In this document: positions 12,548 to 24,690 of the stretch, piece after piece
Layout: every line of letters starts with the position of its first letter
Numbering within the stretch: position 1 is the stretch's first letter
Made by a program: the position numbers and the translations under genes
Notes under the pieces: model-generated
The model's database searches: none
What the model saw: the letters and a program-made list of their open reading frames with translations, nothing else
What the model was told of the DNA's origin: nothing
Origin: Botrytis cinerea B05.10
Lineage: Eukaryota; Ascomycota; Leotiomycetes; Helotiales; Sclerotiniaceae
DNA length: 64,000 nt
Reading direction: 5' to 3'
NCBI RefSeq assembly: GCF_000143535.2
Contig: NC_037317.1
Location: 620,001-684,000 of the forward strand

Positions 12548-13544
12548 TGTGGCACTTGTATGTGCAAATGATCCAATGGAGTTGGGGAGTACTGAGAGAC
12601 AGAATGAACGGCCAACGACTCTTGACACTTTAGCTGGATTACATGTCAAGGGGGTAGTTGCCAAGCGAATGTTTAAAGGGAAGAACTGCAAGTTGAGGAG
12701 CGGAAGCTGGGTACTCATTGCACAACTATACTTCGACGAATTTCTTATGTTATGCGGGGGATGGGATGGGTAGTGTCTCGTCGGGATGTTGTTTTTCACA
12801 AACATACTAATGAGTCGATGATAATGCGTTTCGAAGAAGCAGTGTTGAGGATGGTATAGGGAGGTTGATCTCATACGGAATTGGAGATTTGAGATCTGAG
12901 ATTCGATAATTATGAAAGATGGCCGGAGTGGAATTCTGTCATTAGCGTGGTATGTGATGGAGTGGTTGCGTGTGTATATTTTGGTGGCTGAGATTTTGGT
13001 TGCGTGGGTTGGTCTTGTAGCTTGGATAGGATGGGTTGAGTTTATAGAGTGGCGTGGGCTGGATTCTTTTGGTGGGAGATTAAGTTTAAGATTACGATAG
13101 TCGAAGGGAAGGTGGAAGATACACTAGAAGAGAGCTGAGGTGGTAAATAAGGGATGGATAATGAAGAATGGGGAATCAGATTGTGCATATATTGCATTTT
13201 ACGAGATGAAGCTAAATGAAACGGATTCGGTGCTCAGTCATTTTCATACGGGGAACTGATACTGGGAAAGAAGAGTGCCTTCGTTTGAGATGGAGGATAT
13301 GGGAGAGAGCAGAGAAGGTCGAATCAGATTGAAATGGATTGAATTGAATTGAACTGAGAGATACATTAAGCCCTTTGTTGTGTTGATTACCTAGAACTAT
13401 GTAGATCGTTGGTGATCACTGTATTGAGAGTGAGAATGAGAATGGGAATGAGAGAAGCCGTTATATTTACCCAGTTTAGTTTAGTATTTCTCCTTTCTCC
13501 TTCCTTTTTTCCTTAAGAGGAGGATTCTTTTTAGTGATGTGGTG

Positions 13545-13588
<44 letters not shown>

Positions 13589-13964
13589 CTTGTTTAGTTG
13601 ATAAATAGTGTAGTTAGATAGTTTCTCGAGGGGTGGGATGGTAGAATGATGGGATGGATGGTAGGGGAGTGATGGGTAGAATGTGAGTAAATGAATGGGT
13701 AAGTAAGTAAGTAAATAACCAAGGAGAAGAAAAAGATTAATGAATATAATTAAAATTTGATATGAGATTACAAAGGAGGAGAAAGAAAAAGAAAAAGGAA
13801 GGGAGGAAGAAGGCTAGACGAGGCCGTTTAGGTGAGAGATGTAGATATAGATTACGACTTCTATCTACCTAGCTATCTATCTCCATCCATCCATCCATCC
13901 ATCCACATCAAACATCAAAATAAATATCTAACCTCTACCTATATAGCCAACAACTAAACAAAGC
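12548..13964. other. Convergent intergenic spacer
   Basis: This lies between two converging genes and holds both 3' UTRs. The only structured element is a TA/TG microsatellite at 13544-13588. A CATC tetranucleotide run lies near 13883-13907. No gene is supported. Confidence 0.7.
13544..13588. repeat. (TA)n(TG)n dinucleotide microsatellite
   Basis: About 11 TA units run directly into about 11 TG units. Confidence 0.9.
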
Positions 13965-16022
13965 CTACCCCAACCTCTTCATTCTTTCCTCCGCAGCTCT
14001 TGCCCTCCTCTCTCTCTCAACCCTCATCTTCATTTCCGGCGTCATATCTCTCATTTCCTGTTCTCTCTTCTCCTGTCCACTAGCCTGTACGCCCGCCCCT
14101 ACAATCTTTCCCTTTCCGCCTCTACTACTAAATTTTCCTCCTCCTTTAAGATTTCTCTCTCTCTCCCTCTCCTCCTCCTCTTTCGCTAACCTCTCATCGT
14201 CTAACCTCTTTTCTTCCATTTTCTTCTTATTTTCCTCTTCCTTTTCCCTCGCGTCTCTTTTTCCCGCTTCTACTCTACTCAGCCCTGAAGGAACGTTTGA
14301 GTTTTCCCAATTATATCCTTTAGGAGAAGGTAATTCGTATCTACAAACTCGGAAAGCATCCCTCGTACTTCTCTCCCCGCATAATTCGAAAGCCGTTTTC
14401 CCATCTCCATTTTTAATTGTCGGATTCGCATTTCCTTTTAGTAGTAGCCCCTCAACTAACAATTTTGAATTCAAGCTTGCGGCTAAATGTAAGGGGGTAG
14501 GAGCATGATAATTTTGTTCTTCGGGTTGAAATTGGAAGTTTGGAGATACGGAGTTTGTTTGGAGGTAAGATAATAGAGCGGGAAGCTTTGAACGACGGAT
14601 TAGGGATTGCAATTGTGATGTATGTAGAAGTGCTGTTTCTTCTTCTTCGGTTAGTTTCTTGGGTTGAGGTTTTGATGCTGCTGCTGCTTCTTTTTTGGCG
14701 GCGAGGGATTGTTGTGCCGAAATAATGGCTGCACGTTTAGCCGCGAGGGCTTCTTCGTCTACTTCAAGAATTTTGACACGCGTGAGTTCGACGAAGGAGC
14801 GCATAAGTTCGTTTTGCGTGGCTCTTTTCGTGCTAAATGGGAATCCACGAATCCGAGGATCATTTTGTTTTAATACTTGGTCATCATATGGTCCAAATAG
14901 AGTACGCCGATTAGTGGTACCAGTGGCACGAATGAACAGCAATTCAGAAGTGTCTATCATGCCTTTCCATGAAGTGAGAAGTTGTCGTACTTCATCTTGT
15001 AGAGCTTGTTCGTTGTAACGACGGAGACTAGATCCAGCACTATGAGCGGCTCCTTTTGCGGAATCATTGGCAGACTGTGCTCCTCCTTGTTTGCGACGGG
15101 TAGTGTATCGATGAAAGGTTTTGTGAGCGAGTACCACTGCTTCTTTAGTCAATGGACCAGTTGTAGCCTGTGGGTTCTTGACTTGTTTAGGAGCAAGAGA
15201 TACGACCATGGCAGCAAAATGACCACCTCCTATCATACACATGAAGATATGAGGACCTTTGTAGGATTCTGGTAACGGAACACCTTCACTATTGACTGGC
15301 ACTTTGATCTGAGGTTTCGGAGAGAGTTGCTTTCGCTGAACAATTTCATGCATTGGGATTTCCTTTTCTAGCTCTTCATTTGTAAAAATCGCCCGGTATA
15401 TCCCAAGGTAAGTGTTCTTGGGCATCGTAGGTGTTGTAAACCATATCATTGGAGCCTTTCCAGAGCCTCTCGTCCTTTTCCTTAACCCGGGATTGTCGTC
15501 AAATTCATTGCTCGTTGATGCTATAACAGCTTGCTTCTTGAGCAATGAGCTCAGTGTCGTTTCTTTGCGCCCCCCGTCTTCTTCATCTTCCTCCGTATCT
15601 GATGAATCAGACCCTGAAAGACTTTCGTCGAGGTCTCCTACCAACTTCTCGAACTCAATTTCCGTAACAGCTTTTGCCCCTCGAATCTTTTGCTTTAAAT
15701 TATAGTTATGGAAATCCGATCGTACATGACTCTTTTGGTCCTCCACGGTATAAAAGTTTACACCGCACAACGAACAGGACTTTGATCCCACATCTCCGGG
15801 TTTAGTTTGTGTAACTCGCTCGATCGTGTCTGTAGGTGGATTGGCATCTGCTTGGTAGGTGTCGTCATTGGAGTCATTGGAATCGTCTTTGCGCGCGAGT
15901 GTTGCTAGAATATCTTGTGGAAGGTCATAGACTATTGCTTGTTAGCTTGGAAACTCGCACCAAGAGATCTACTTCCTACCATATAATGGTCTTCTAGTTA
16001 TATCCTCCTTTCGTTGCTCCAT
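13965..16022 (-). CDS. VMS1: VMS1, peptidyl-tRNA hydrolase of ribosome quality control
   Basis: Complement of join(13965-15931, 15980-16022), 669 aa. The 48-nt intron (15932-15979) contains a GCTAAC branch site. Splicing joins RRPLY to VYDLPQDILATL, the conserved N terminus of the family. Domains in order: a C2H2 zinc finger (C67, C70, H83, H89); the VLRF1 release-factor-like domain (about 170-370) with the GGAQ loop, whose glutamine Q300 corresponds to the catalytic Gln of yeast Vms1 and human ANKZF1; an ankyrin-like pair (PTPLHLAASLN, GDGKTAFELC); a Lys/Glu-rich coiled coil; and a C-terminal VIM motif, R654-x5-AA-x2-R664, which binds Cdc48/p97. Family knowledge: Vms1 cleaves nascent chains from the P-site tRNA on stalled 60S subunits and protects mitochondria from CAT-tailed proteins. 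Everything needed for function appears present. Confidence 0.95.
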
Positions 16023-16725
16023 GCTGACGATGCGAAAGCGGTTCGTTTGTATGGGTGGGGTGGATGGATGACTGATTGACGTTGAGATTGTGCGCTTTCT
16101 TCTTATTGCTGAATGGATATTTCGGTGTTGGCTGGCTTTATAAGTTTCTATGCCGCTCAAAAGCACAGAGACAAAACTTGAGAATATTGTTTTGGTGTGA
16201 GGATCTGTATCTACGGACAGCACGTATTCGAAAATTAAAAATGTTAGCTACTGCGTACAATCTCAATCTCATCCAGGCTGGCACCTTATCTCCACGTGAC
16301 TGTATGATTATCACGGCCTTTAGTTTATCCTAGCGTCAACGATCCATGACATCAACCACCTTTGATGACGTACGTGCACTGTAGATTATTCTAGGCCCCA
16401 GCCTCAGTTGGCTGAGCAGAAGAGGCGTTATCGTCATTTATTGTCAAACCACCAAAACAACAAAAGCAAGGAAAGGTGTCTCGGGAGTCTTTGCTCCCTC
16501 AAGTTCTGACACATAATTATCAATTGAAGAAATACAAATCAAGTAGTAACCATTTCTAACCAATTGCAGTTATTGCATGACTGTGGAGTTGATCTACATT
16601 GTATGCAGCTTGATCCCGTCAACAATCCAATTCTTCAGATTCCCATATTATCCTCAGACTCCAGATCCCTTCAATCTCAATTCTCCACCTCCAATTCTCC
16701 ACTATCACCATCATTATATCCCAAG
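16023..16725. promoter_or_regulatory. Divergent promoter region of VMS1 and the HAM1-like gene
   Basis: 703 bases separate the two divergent start codons. Inside are GTGACGT/GATGACG-like CRE/ATF-type half sites (near 16357-16372), a GATGACGTACGTGC stretch, and pyrimidine-rich leaders approaching 16726. Whether the two genes are co-regulated cannot be read from sequence alone. Confidence 0.45.
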
Positions 16726-19079
16726 ATGTCTTCATGTTTTGGCTCGAGAAAGTCAAAAGGTGATGACACTCGTCCATTACTGCCTCAATATGAGGATGAT
16801 ACTTCATTACAGAGAACGGTGCATCAGAAATTGCACACGTATCAGATGATTAGAGCTTTATCCAAGGGATTCATGCCATCTACTGAACAAGCTATAATCA
16901 ATATAAGAACTTTACTGGCATCAGATGTTTTGAACCCGGACAATCCAGAATTGACAGATAGTGGCAGGCGATTGATCAAATTCTCGAAGCAATGGCTTAC
17001 GGAGTTCATTGAATTGTTACGAAATAAGAATGACGGAGATCAGATTCAAGACTTTATATGGTTTTTGATACACTCAAGAATCTCTGTCAATACATCAGAT
17101 CTTATCGAAAGAGCCACAAGCACAAGAGCAAAGGCAGATGCCTCAGCTGGTAAGCATTGTCTATCATATATATAACCTCCCGATAGCTAACCAATGACAG
17201 CATATGCAAGTATCAAAACTGTCGGTAGTCTTCTATTGACAAACTCCGATTTTCGGATATTCCTCTCAGACCTCAATACCATTGGTCGACAGGTCTTTGC
17301 AGATACAGCGAAGACGGTATCAGATGTTGCAGACGATGCTGCGAATAAAATCGAGCCTTCGAATGTCGAAAATGAAGCAATGAAGAAGCCAGGAGAGGAG
17401 CGAAGCGAGCCTATTCCCAAAGAAGACCTCCAAGCTGAAGCAAGTGAGATAGGGGAGGTTGTCACGAATGGCTTGAAAAAGGCAGGTAGACAAGCAGGTG
17501 AAAGTTTGAAGGAAAACATTTCTGGGGAGCAGAGAGAGACTCTACGGTATCGTTTGAAAGAAGCGGTTACGAAATTGACAAAACGAAATGATTATTCAGA
17601 TTCGGTCGACACAATTGGTCTTCTCATTCAAAGATACGCCAAAGCTTATTCCAGAGCTGTGGATGAATCAATCAGTGCTGTTCAGGATGACGTTGAACCA
17701 AACCCAGCCCTTGATCGTGCAGTGAAGAATGGTTGGTCTTTAATGAGTTCTTTTGGTGACAAAGATGCGTGGAAAGAACTTGAGAAGCGATTCAACAAAG
17801 TGATGGAGCACTCTCAAAAGGATCCCGAATTCGAAAACCTCATGGGAGAATTGGCAAAATCAATTCAACAAATGCTTTCCGATCCAGATTTCTTCGATGC
17901 TGCGGCCAATAAGGCCGATGAATTGAAAGAGAAGACCAAGGAAGTGGGCACCGAGTCACATCTTCGAAAAGATATTGATAACCTGCTCAAACAAGCACGC
18001 ACAACATTTGATTCGGTAATGAATGACCAAGACGTCTCCAAACTGGTTCACACAACGTTGAAAATATGGAACATTCTCAACCCACTCAATAAAAATTCTA
18101 ACACCGAACTCTTCACTGATTTGTCTACCGTCTTAATACCCATGTTCATCTCTGCCATCCAATATGTACCAATTCCTCGTCTCGAGATATCCGTCCCAGA
18201 AATTGATCTTCTTCTGGAGAACCTGATCCTCGAACCCGGTAGAACTATTAATCATACCAGTTTTCTACCTTATCGACTCAAGATCCAAACCTATAATGAT
18301 CTCTCCATTCAAAAAGCTCGATTCCGTACTTTTTCAAAGGTTACTTCTATGGTAACAGTCAAAATTCAAGGGCTCTCAATCAGAGCAGATGAGGTTGGAT
18401 TCTGGCTCCGAGCACACAAAAGTTTGTTTTGGCTAGCCGATGAAGGAATCGCTTCTTTCGAGCTTGACGACAGAGGTATTGACATCGAGTTCGATGTTGA
18501 AATTGGCCACAACAAACTTGAGAAAATACTCACTTTGAAAGATACACGTGTTAAGATCCATCATCTTTCATACACACTCAGCAAATCAAAATTCGCTTGT
18601 TTAGCCTGGTATGTCCCCTTTCATTTTTAATCCCTCATCAATATACTAATTCAGAACCCAGGATTTTCAAACCTCTCCTTCGCCCTATCCTCCGCAAAAC
18701 TCTTGAATACCAACTATCCACTGCCTTGGCCGATTTCTTCCACGCTGCTAATCGCGAACTCCTCTATGCACGTGAACGTCTTCGTGCAACGAGAATATCC
18801 TCGCCAGATGATATTCAAACTTTTATTAAAGCAATTATCACGAGATTGAAGCCAGAAGAAGATCCGGATCTTTATCTAAATGTGGGAGTTCAAGGGGGCG
18901 CAGAGAGCAAAGGAAATGTTTTCAAGGGGGTTTATGCGCCAGGTAGTGTGGTTAAGCTCTGGGATAGGGAGGGCAGGGATGCGGGGGAGATCGTAGAGGC
19001 AGAGGCAGAAAACAATGGTGGTTGGAGAAATGCAGTATTTGATGTTGGAGGGCAGGGACAGGGGGTTATGGGCTGGTAG
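16726..19079 (+). CDS. HAM1-like protein (DUF5923/DUF4449 family)
   Basis: Join 16726-17149, 17201-18608, 18662-19079 (749 aa). Introns are 51 nt (branch AGCTAAC) and 53 nt. The second acceptor is set by frame: the nearer AG would create a stop, whereas CAG at 18659-18661 restores CLAW-IFKPLLRPIL. The ATG at 16726 begins MSSCFGSRKSKGD, which fits the conserved start of the family; upstream in-frame codons give only low-complexity sequence. The N-terminal half is helical and acidic (about residues 25-330) and matches my recollection of the HAM1-like N-terminal family. The C-terminal part (about 400-740, from PRLEISVPEIDLLLENL onward) matches the former DUF4449. The alternating beta-rich C-terminal pattern resembles lipid-binding TULIP/BPI folds, but that is inference. 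No biochemical role is known to me. Confidence 0.82.
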
Positions 19080-19664
19080 GAAGCTATGTGTGTTAGTACG
19101 GAACGGCGGTATACATGTCGCAAAGGCAAGTCAAAGCCAAGAAGGAATCAAATTGTAAGATAGATGATCGCAGTTCTCATGTGGATTTGGGTTTTAGCGA
19201 TTAACCTTTCATTTTTCGCTTTTTTTGTCTTACTGACATCACACGCATCATGGGATTTAGACAGTGTGGAAAGTACACAATTGACATTAGTATGGTATGG
19301 TGTTATAGTACCGGGTTATTTATTTCAAACATAAAACATAATGAAAGTTAATTTCAACCATATTCCAAGTCTAGCCAAGGGAATATATGAATGTGGAAAG
19401 TGAACTAGTTAAGTAACCGCTCGCACACAAATCAATGGCTAACATATGACATGAAATCCAAATTGGGAATTGCCTGGTTCCATCACTTCAAATGGCAAAT
19501 TATCCCCAGGCAGTTCTAGATAGATGCAATATCAAAGAACTCATGAATTGAATCTTTCCTTTCCAATACACAGACTGACTTCATTCGCTTCATCGCATAT
19601 TTTGGAAACCATCTACCATGGTAGCAGTACCACGTTCTTAACTCTATATCCCACCTTCCAAACC
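19080..19664. other. Convergent spacer
   Basis: 3' UTR space between the HAM1-like gene (plus) and the YCII gene (minus). The sequence is AT-rich, and no gene or repeat is seen. Confidence 0.7.
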
Positions 19665-20000
19665 CTATCTCAAAGCAGTTTTGAACCCATAAACCTGCAC
19701 TTTATCCCAGTCCCACACACCACTCTTGGTATATTCATCCTGACGAAGTTGCTCCAAGACCTTTTCCTTGCTCTCCGCATAGGTTAGAAGCACTGTTCCT
19801 TTTACTCGGGGCGCCTCGCCATCTGGCGGTAGATCATCAAAGAACGCGCCTCCGAAAAGTATGGCTCCGGCTTCAGCGAGCGGCTTTACGCCGGCGAGAT
19901 GCTTGGGACGGGCTTCGAGACGCTTTTCAAGCACGCCTGGGTGGTCGGGGAGAACGACCAGCCATTCGTGTTTGGCGGGGGATGAGGCGGGGGGTGTCAT
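19665..20000 (-). CDS. YCII-related domain protein
   Basis: Single exon, 111 aa. The start is the first ATG of the frame (20000); a 24-codon upstream extension lacks ATG. The protein is one ferredoxin-like YCII domain: a beta strand KHEWLVVLPDHPG, then LEKRLEARPKHLAGVKPLAEAG, a strand AILFGGAFFDD, a charged loop, the strand GTVLLTYAES, a helix EKVLEQLRQDEY and WDWDKVQVYGF. The RPKHL..H-type pocket is characteristic. Fungal homologues are small cytosolic proteins of unknown substrate, distantly related to muconolactone isomerase/EthD-like folds. It is complete and well formed. Confidence 0.85.
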   Translation of the reverse strand: MTPPASSPAKHEWLVVLPDHPGVLEKRLEARPKHLAGVKPLAEAGAILFGGAFFDDLPPDGEAPRVKGTVLLTYAESKEKVLEQLRQDEYTKSGVWDWDKVQVYGFKTALR

Positions 20001-20673
20001 GGTTTTTTGGGATTGAATGCTGTGGGGTTTGGTTGTAGGGAAGGGGAAGAGAAATGCGAGGAGAGTGATCAAAGATGTAGAGGTTCATCTTGTACTCCTT
20101 CTGAATTTAGTGCAGGGGCTGTGGTACATGCGGCACAGAGATTTTATTTGTCATGTGTGCTTACCTGGCACATTATCTAATTGACTACATGCAATGCAAT
20201 AGCAGAATTTAACCAAGATGGATGCGGATTGCAAATTGTGATGCTATCAGTGGGTATAAAAAGTGACGGGACACAGCAAAGATTTACTTGATAATTTCTC
20301 TTGAAGCCTTGGTTCGGATATCTTGGAACTGTTGCAATGGTCCCTTAAATATTGAATAGTGAAGAAATGGATTCTGATATTAAACAAATGAAGAACGAAT
20401 TTGCTGCAAGTTTTGAAATGTGATGATAGTGGAAGAACATATTTCAAGCTGAGAGTCGTGCGAATCACAAATCTTGTTTACGGTGCTAAAAGTGGACTGA
20501 CTCTCTTTTGTCTTCAGACTACCCATTGTGGTGTACATAACTCTTCATCTTTAATTCTTCCATCTTTCATCTCTCATCTCAGTGATATAAGAATATGTTG
20601 AACAGATATAAAGATTGCCATTATGACATGACGCCAATACAGTGTTCCATGCGGTATTGAACGGGTCGCAGAT
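20001..20673. other. Intergenic
   Basis: Upstream region of the YCII gene. No gene or repeat is recognisable; only short frames of fewer than 75 codons occur. Confidence 0.6.
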
Positions 20674-21600
20674 TTACCAACTATCCCCCCCTTGGTCTTC
20701 CCGAGTGAAATCTCTCTTCACTCTTACGGTTCCGGGAACAGCATGGAGTTCTTGTCGGGAGTTGATGCTTGAAGATCTCCTGGCCACTATTACTTCTCTC
20801 GTGCTAGCCAGTTTATAATTCACAAGAGAGAAATTAGCCGCATTGTCATCTTCAATTTTGGTTGTTCCTTTTCGACTAGCATTAGATGAACGAGTCCAAG
20901 ACACCTCCATTAAGCTCACGTAATCCGGAATATGTCTCAAAGGCTTGACAAGTGGTGAATAGGTTGACATACATGCCACAAAACAGCCCACGGCAGAATC
21001 TATCACCGTTCATGAAAACTTGCTGATAAACCCTGTGGATCCAAGTCAGTGACAGCTAATTGATGGGCTTTCGGATCTGAAACTCACAAGTGATATCTGG
21101 CAAAGTTGGGCCATATTCCAATACTTCGCTCGAGACAACAGCAAGACGGATAACCGCGATGATTATAGTGCTTTATTAACGGTTAACTCAGATTACAAAG
21201 TATGTGAGAGATAAAGGGACTTACAATGCACCGACTGCAAAGATTGACATCATGTCCGTTCTGTTGCGAGGTGAAAGGTGAAGCATATAAATAGGGTTTA
21301 TTAGGAGTGTTAAGATGCATATCCCGAAGGAAACGTTGAAAGCCTGAACACCCAAGACAAAGTCGGTAAAATGAGACATTCGCCTGGGCTATTTCGATTC
21401 AGATTTTCCGGATAGGCCTGCGCTGAGGCTCTCAAGATAACCCAAAGGATGATCAATGTGCCAAGGATAGTTGTGGAGACTCGGAAACTCCGTGTTATGA
21501 ATATGCGACGGTACAAAGGGAGAATAGAAATCTTTGTAGCACCAACAGCAACACCAAAGGTTTGCCAGAGGACGAAATAGCCGTAGCATGACTGTAAAAA
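20674..21600 (-). pseudogene. PTH11-like (fungal rhodopsin-domain) receptor, degraded
   Basis: On the minus strand several exons read clearly as the C-terminal two thirds of a PTH11-type seven-helix membrane protein: YGYFVLWQTFGVAVGATKIS, LYRRIFITRSFRVSTTILG, GVQAFNVSFGICILTLLINP, SSEVLEYGPTLPDIT, then a last exon DSAVGCFVACMSTYSPLVKP with a cytosolic Ser/Arg-rich tail ending at 20674. Plausible introns lie near 21167-21222 and 21035-21089. Lesions: a frame change near 21375-21400 between GECLI and the next helix, with no room for an intron; and an in-frame TGA where the family has a Trp (ACTTGG..TCATGAACG, near 21010). The 5' third, above 21600, is not recognisable. Functional members sense surface cues and help control virulence; this copy looks inactive. 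Confidence 0.72.
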
Positions 21601-22495
21601 TGGAGAGCGACTTCATATCTGATCCTTCAAACTACTCATCTGACTTGAATTGATCGGTCCTAAGAATATTATCACCCGCTCTCAATTATGAGGCGGCACA
21701 CGAATTGGCCATTCAATCAGTGGTACAGACACTCTGAACTATGGATACTGAATCTAGTGGAAATTGTATCCACGTAGCTGTATGAGTCTGCTCCAATCAA
21801 AAAATTCTTGGTAGCGAGTTAAGCAGTGTGTTAATATTTTGTGCTAGTGACTCGGCTCCCCTTCTTGGAATGAGATAACCGAGTTTTCGCAACCTTTTCG
21901 GATTATCTCCACATGTATTGCAGTCATGGAAGAAAAAACAGGTGGCGCTTTTGTACTCAATATTAAAGGGAGAAATTCATAGGCCCCGGTATAAGATCTA
22001 GGTTTTATCGAGAGGGAATAAATTCCGTCTGCAACACGTGTATTAATATTTGTATTCCATACGACGGCGTTGCGCAACAATTTGAGCGAGAAATGGCCGC
22101 TTCTAACATTCTATTAGTACTAATAATGACTTCTGCCGAGGAATATTCGTGCCATGTAAACGGAGATAAGAATTGCTTTTCCTATTTTCTCATGCCGCGC
22201 AAGCCCTAATTTTTCTTTCTCGCCAAAACATAAAATACTATTGCAAAAATTTCCTTTCCTTTCCTAATCTCGTATTTGTAACCCAAATTGCTAACGAAAC
22301 AGACAAGCCACATACATAGATTGCGATTCGTATAATTCGCTATATTTATTCTTCTTCTCTGTTCAATCCTTCAGGGTGATGTAAATTTTATCACCGGATG
22401 TACACATTCTTGCCCAGAAACCATATCAATCAGCTTTGTAATGTTCCTCCCTACAAATAGCTTAAACCCATGCTTTATGGTACTGAAAGATTATA

Positions 22496-24690
22496 TCATG
22501 GCTTGCTTGATTCCTTGATTGGAAAATCAAGTATGTAATGAAGGCTTTGCATAACTCTTTTCTCGAGTGGCCGATGCAGTGTAGAAGCATTTTTAGAAGA
22601 CCCTACAACGCCTAACCCGGAGGATAACATCGACCAGTTCGACTGTATACCTGTCGCAAATCTTTTTTGTATAGAACTGATCGGTTGAATATAGGTGGCT
22701 CTAGTACAAACATCAATGACTTCATCCAAAAGAGACCTTGATTTACTTCTCTGGTGATACATGAGATTATCCAGTTTGCTTGGCCAAGGAAATAAGATCT
22801 TCTTGGTGATTTCCCGAAACTTTTCTGTAAATATTGCAGCCACAGGGAAGCTTAACAGAGATTGCTCCAATACCTCTGTGGCAAGTTTAACAGCTTCTTC
22901 ATCATTTTTTCCCAGTTCTCGGTTGATCTTGGGGAAAAACCGAACGATGACATCTGTCAGGTTTAGTATAGCGAACACTTGTAAAACGGGCTGATAGGCA
23001 CAACTATAGTGAGCGCGATAGCTATCAACAACAGCAAGACCTTGCTGTGTATGTTGCCAAACGATTGAGCTTAGACAAGAGGTATCGAACAGTCCAAGGT
23101 CCAGGAGTGGATAGAGGAGCTGAACAACAGCCGTAGCGTACAACAAACTGGTCATTTAGTGAGTGTGCAGTTGTATTAAGAAGTTTTTGGAGCCTTACTG
23201 AAGCGAAAGCACGTGTGGCAATATCTGTACGTCTTTGCTATCTGTCTTGCTGATGATACTTGGCAGAAACTCACGCCAAGCTACCAATCTGCCATAGAGA
23301 TTTAGAATGTCCGAGGCCGCTATTTGAGAACTGTCGGTATTATACATTAGAATATTAATGGTGCGAATTATAGCCATAAGATTCATTTTCTCTCGGTTGG
23401 TTGTTGCAACGAGGCAGTGGCGCTTCGCGACGCTATCATCATCCTTGGGGAATCTATACATTCCCCACATCATACCATCAACTTCGGCTTCGTTTTTCTG
23501 GATTTCCTCGATGGATTTCGTTGCAGGAACCTCTATAATGAGAGCCGCTGGCATTCTGAACGTTACCTGGGCCCACTCACTGAGGCTGTTAGTTATGTTA
23601 ACATGCTCAATTGGGTAAATTGTTACAAGGCTATAAACTTACATGTTCAAATTATTAACGCCAACGACGGTGTCACGCCAAACTTGCCGGTACGCATCAC
23701 TGCCAAGGCCGGTATGCTCAAAATTCATTAATGAGGTGCTTGCGACTTCCAAGTATGCTGAAGCATGCATTCCATGTCCTTGTGCACAGTCTATCAAAAA
23801 GAGAATTGCAAAAGCCTGTATAGTCATGAGACTAATGTCTTCGGCATCGATATTGTGCTTTACCACATCAGCAAATTTTTGACCTAGCTCTTTGTAATTC
23901 GTCTTGTCGCTTTCCAAGATCGTATGCAAATAGCAAGCCATAGTGCATATAGCATTGAACAAAAGGGACGAGCAAAATTCATTGGAATTATTATGCATGC
24001 TATTCACAAAATGCTGTTCGTTGAATAAAGAATGAGAAGGATGGACCCAAGTAAAGTATAAAGATAGTAAGTGATGGAGAACATCTTTGTCGGCTGTTAC
24101 TGTTGTCCAATGGAAAGCTGATGTCTCTAGACCATCAACTTCATTGTCAATGATTCGTAACGTAGATTGCTGCTCTTTGACATCGACAGTGGTTCCTAGC
24201 CATTGTGCTATATCTTGAATAGAGTCCTTGTTTCTTATTCGATTGAGGACTTCGCGTTCATTTCCCGCTACTGCAAGGCTTTCAAACACCCTTTCTGCCA
24301 TGCGATTGATTGCATGACTCTCATTGAGCGATTCGACTAGTTTCTCTTTTACAATTTTGGTATGAGTTCCATAGAAGCATTCTCCAGTTTGAATTCTTCT
24401 AATACAACGACTGCAAGGTCGTTCGCCATCACACTGAACGGAACTGTCAGTATACTTAAGCTTTGGTCTGTAGTGTTCTTGCTCTTCCGATGTTGGAGAT
24501 TATGTACCTTTGATCGGGCTGTTTTACAACTGCTGCATGCATTTGTCGTTATCAAACATCCTCTTTTACGTTTAGAAATCTTCTTTCCCTCTCCATCGAT
24601 ACCATCGGATGGTTGTGGGTTGGCTAAGTTTTCATCCTGAATTTTGGATATGCCCTCGTCTTTTGATTGCGGAAGAGAGTTGCGAAGCAT
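22496..24690 (-). CDS. Zn2Cys6 fungal transcription factor
   Basis: Complement of join(22496-23147, 23199-23579, 23643-24433, 24508-24690), 668 aa. Introns are 51, 63 and 74 nt. The first sits inside the zinc cluster, so the DNA-binding motif exists only after splicing: C52-x2-C55-x6-C62-x5-C68-x2-C71-x8-C80, preceded by the basic KRKRGCL. The middle region contains the fungal-specific transcription factor (MHR) signature: YFTWVHPSHSLFNEQHFVNS, FLIDCAQGHGMHASAYLEVA, and later WREFLPSI and LHLLYATAVVQLLYPLL. It is a nuclear DNA-binding regulator with unknown targets. Its neighbours (dead PTH11-like receptor, Nudix, dead HET) do not form a biosynthetic cluster. All frames are intact, unlike the genes either side. 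The start ATG at 24690 is the first in frame, but an upstream exon cannot be excluded. Confidence 0.87.
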
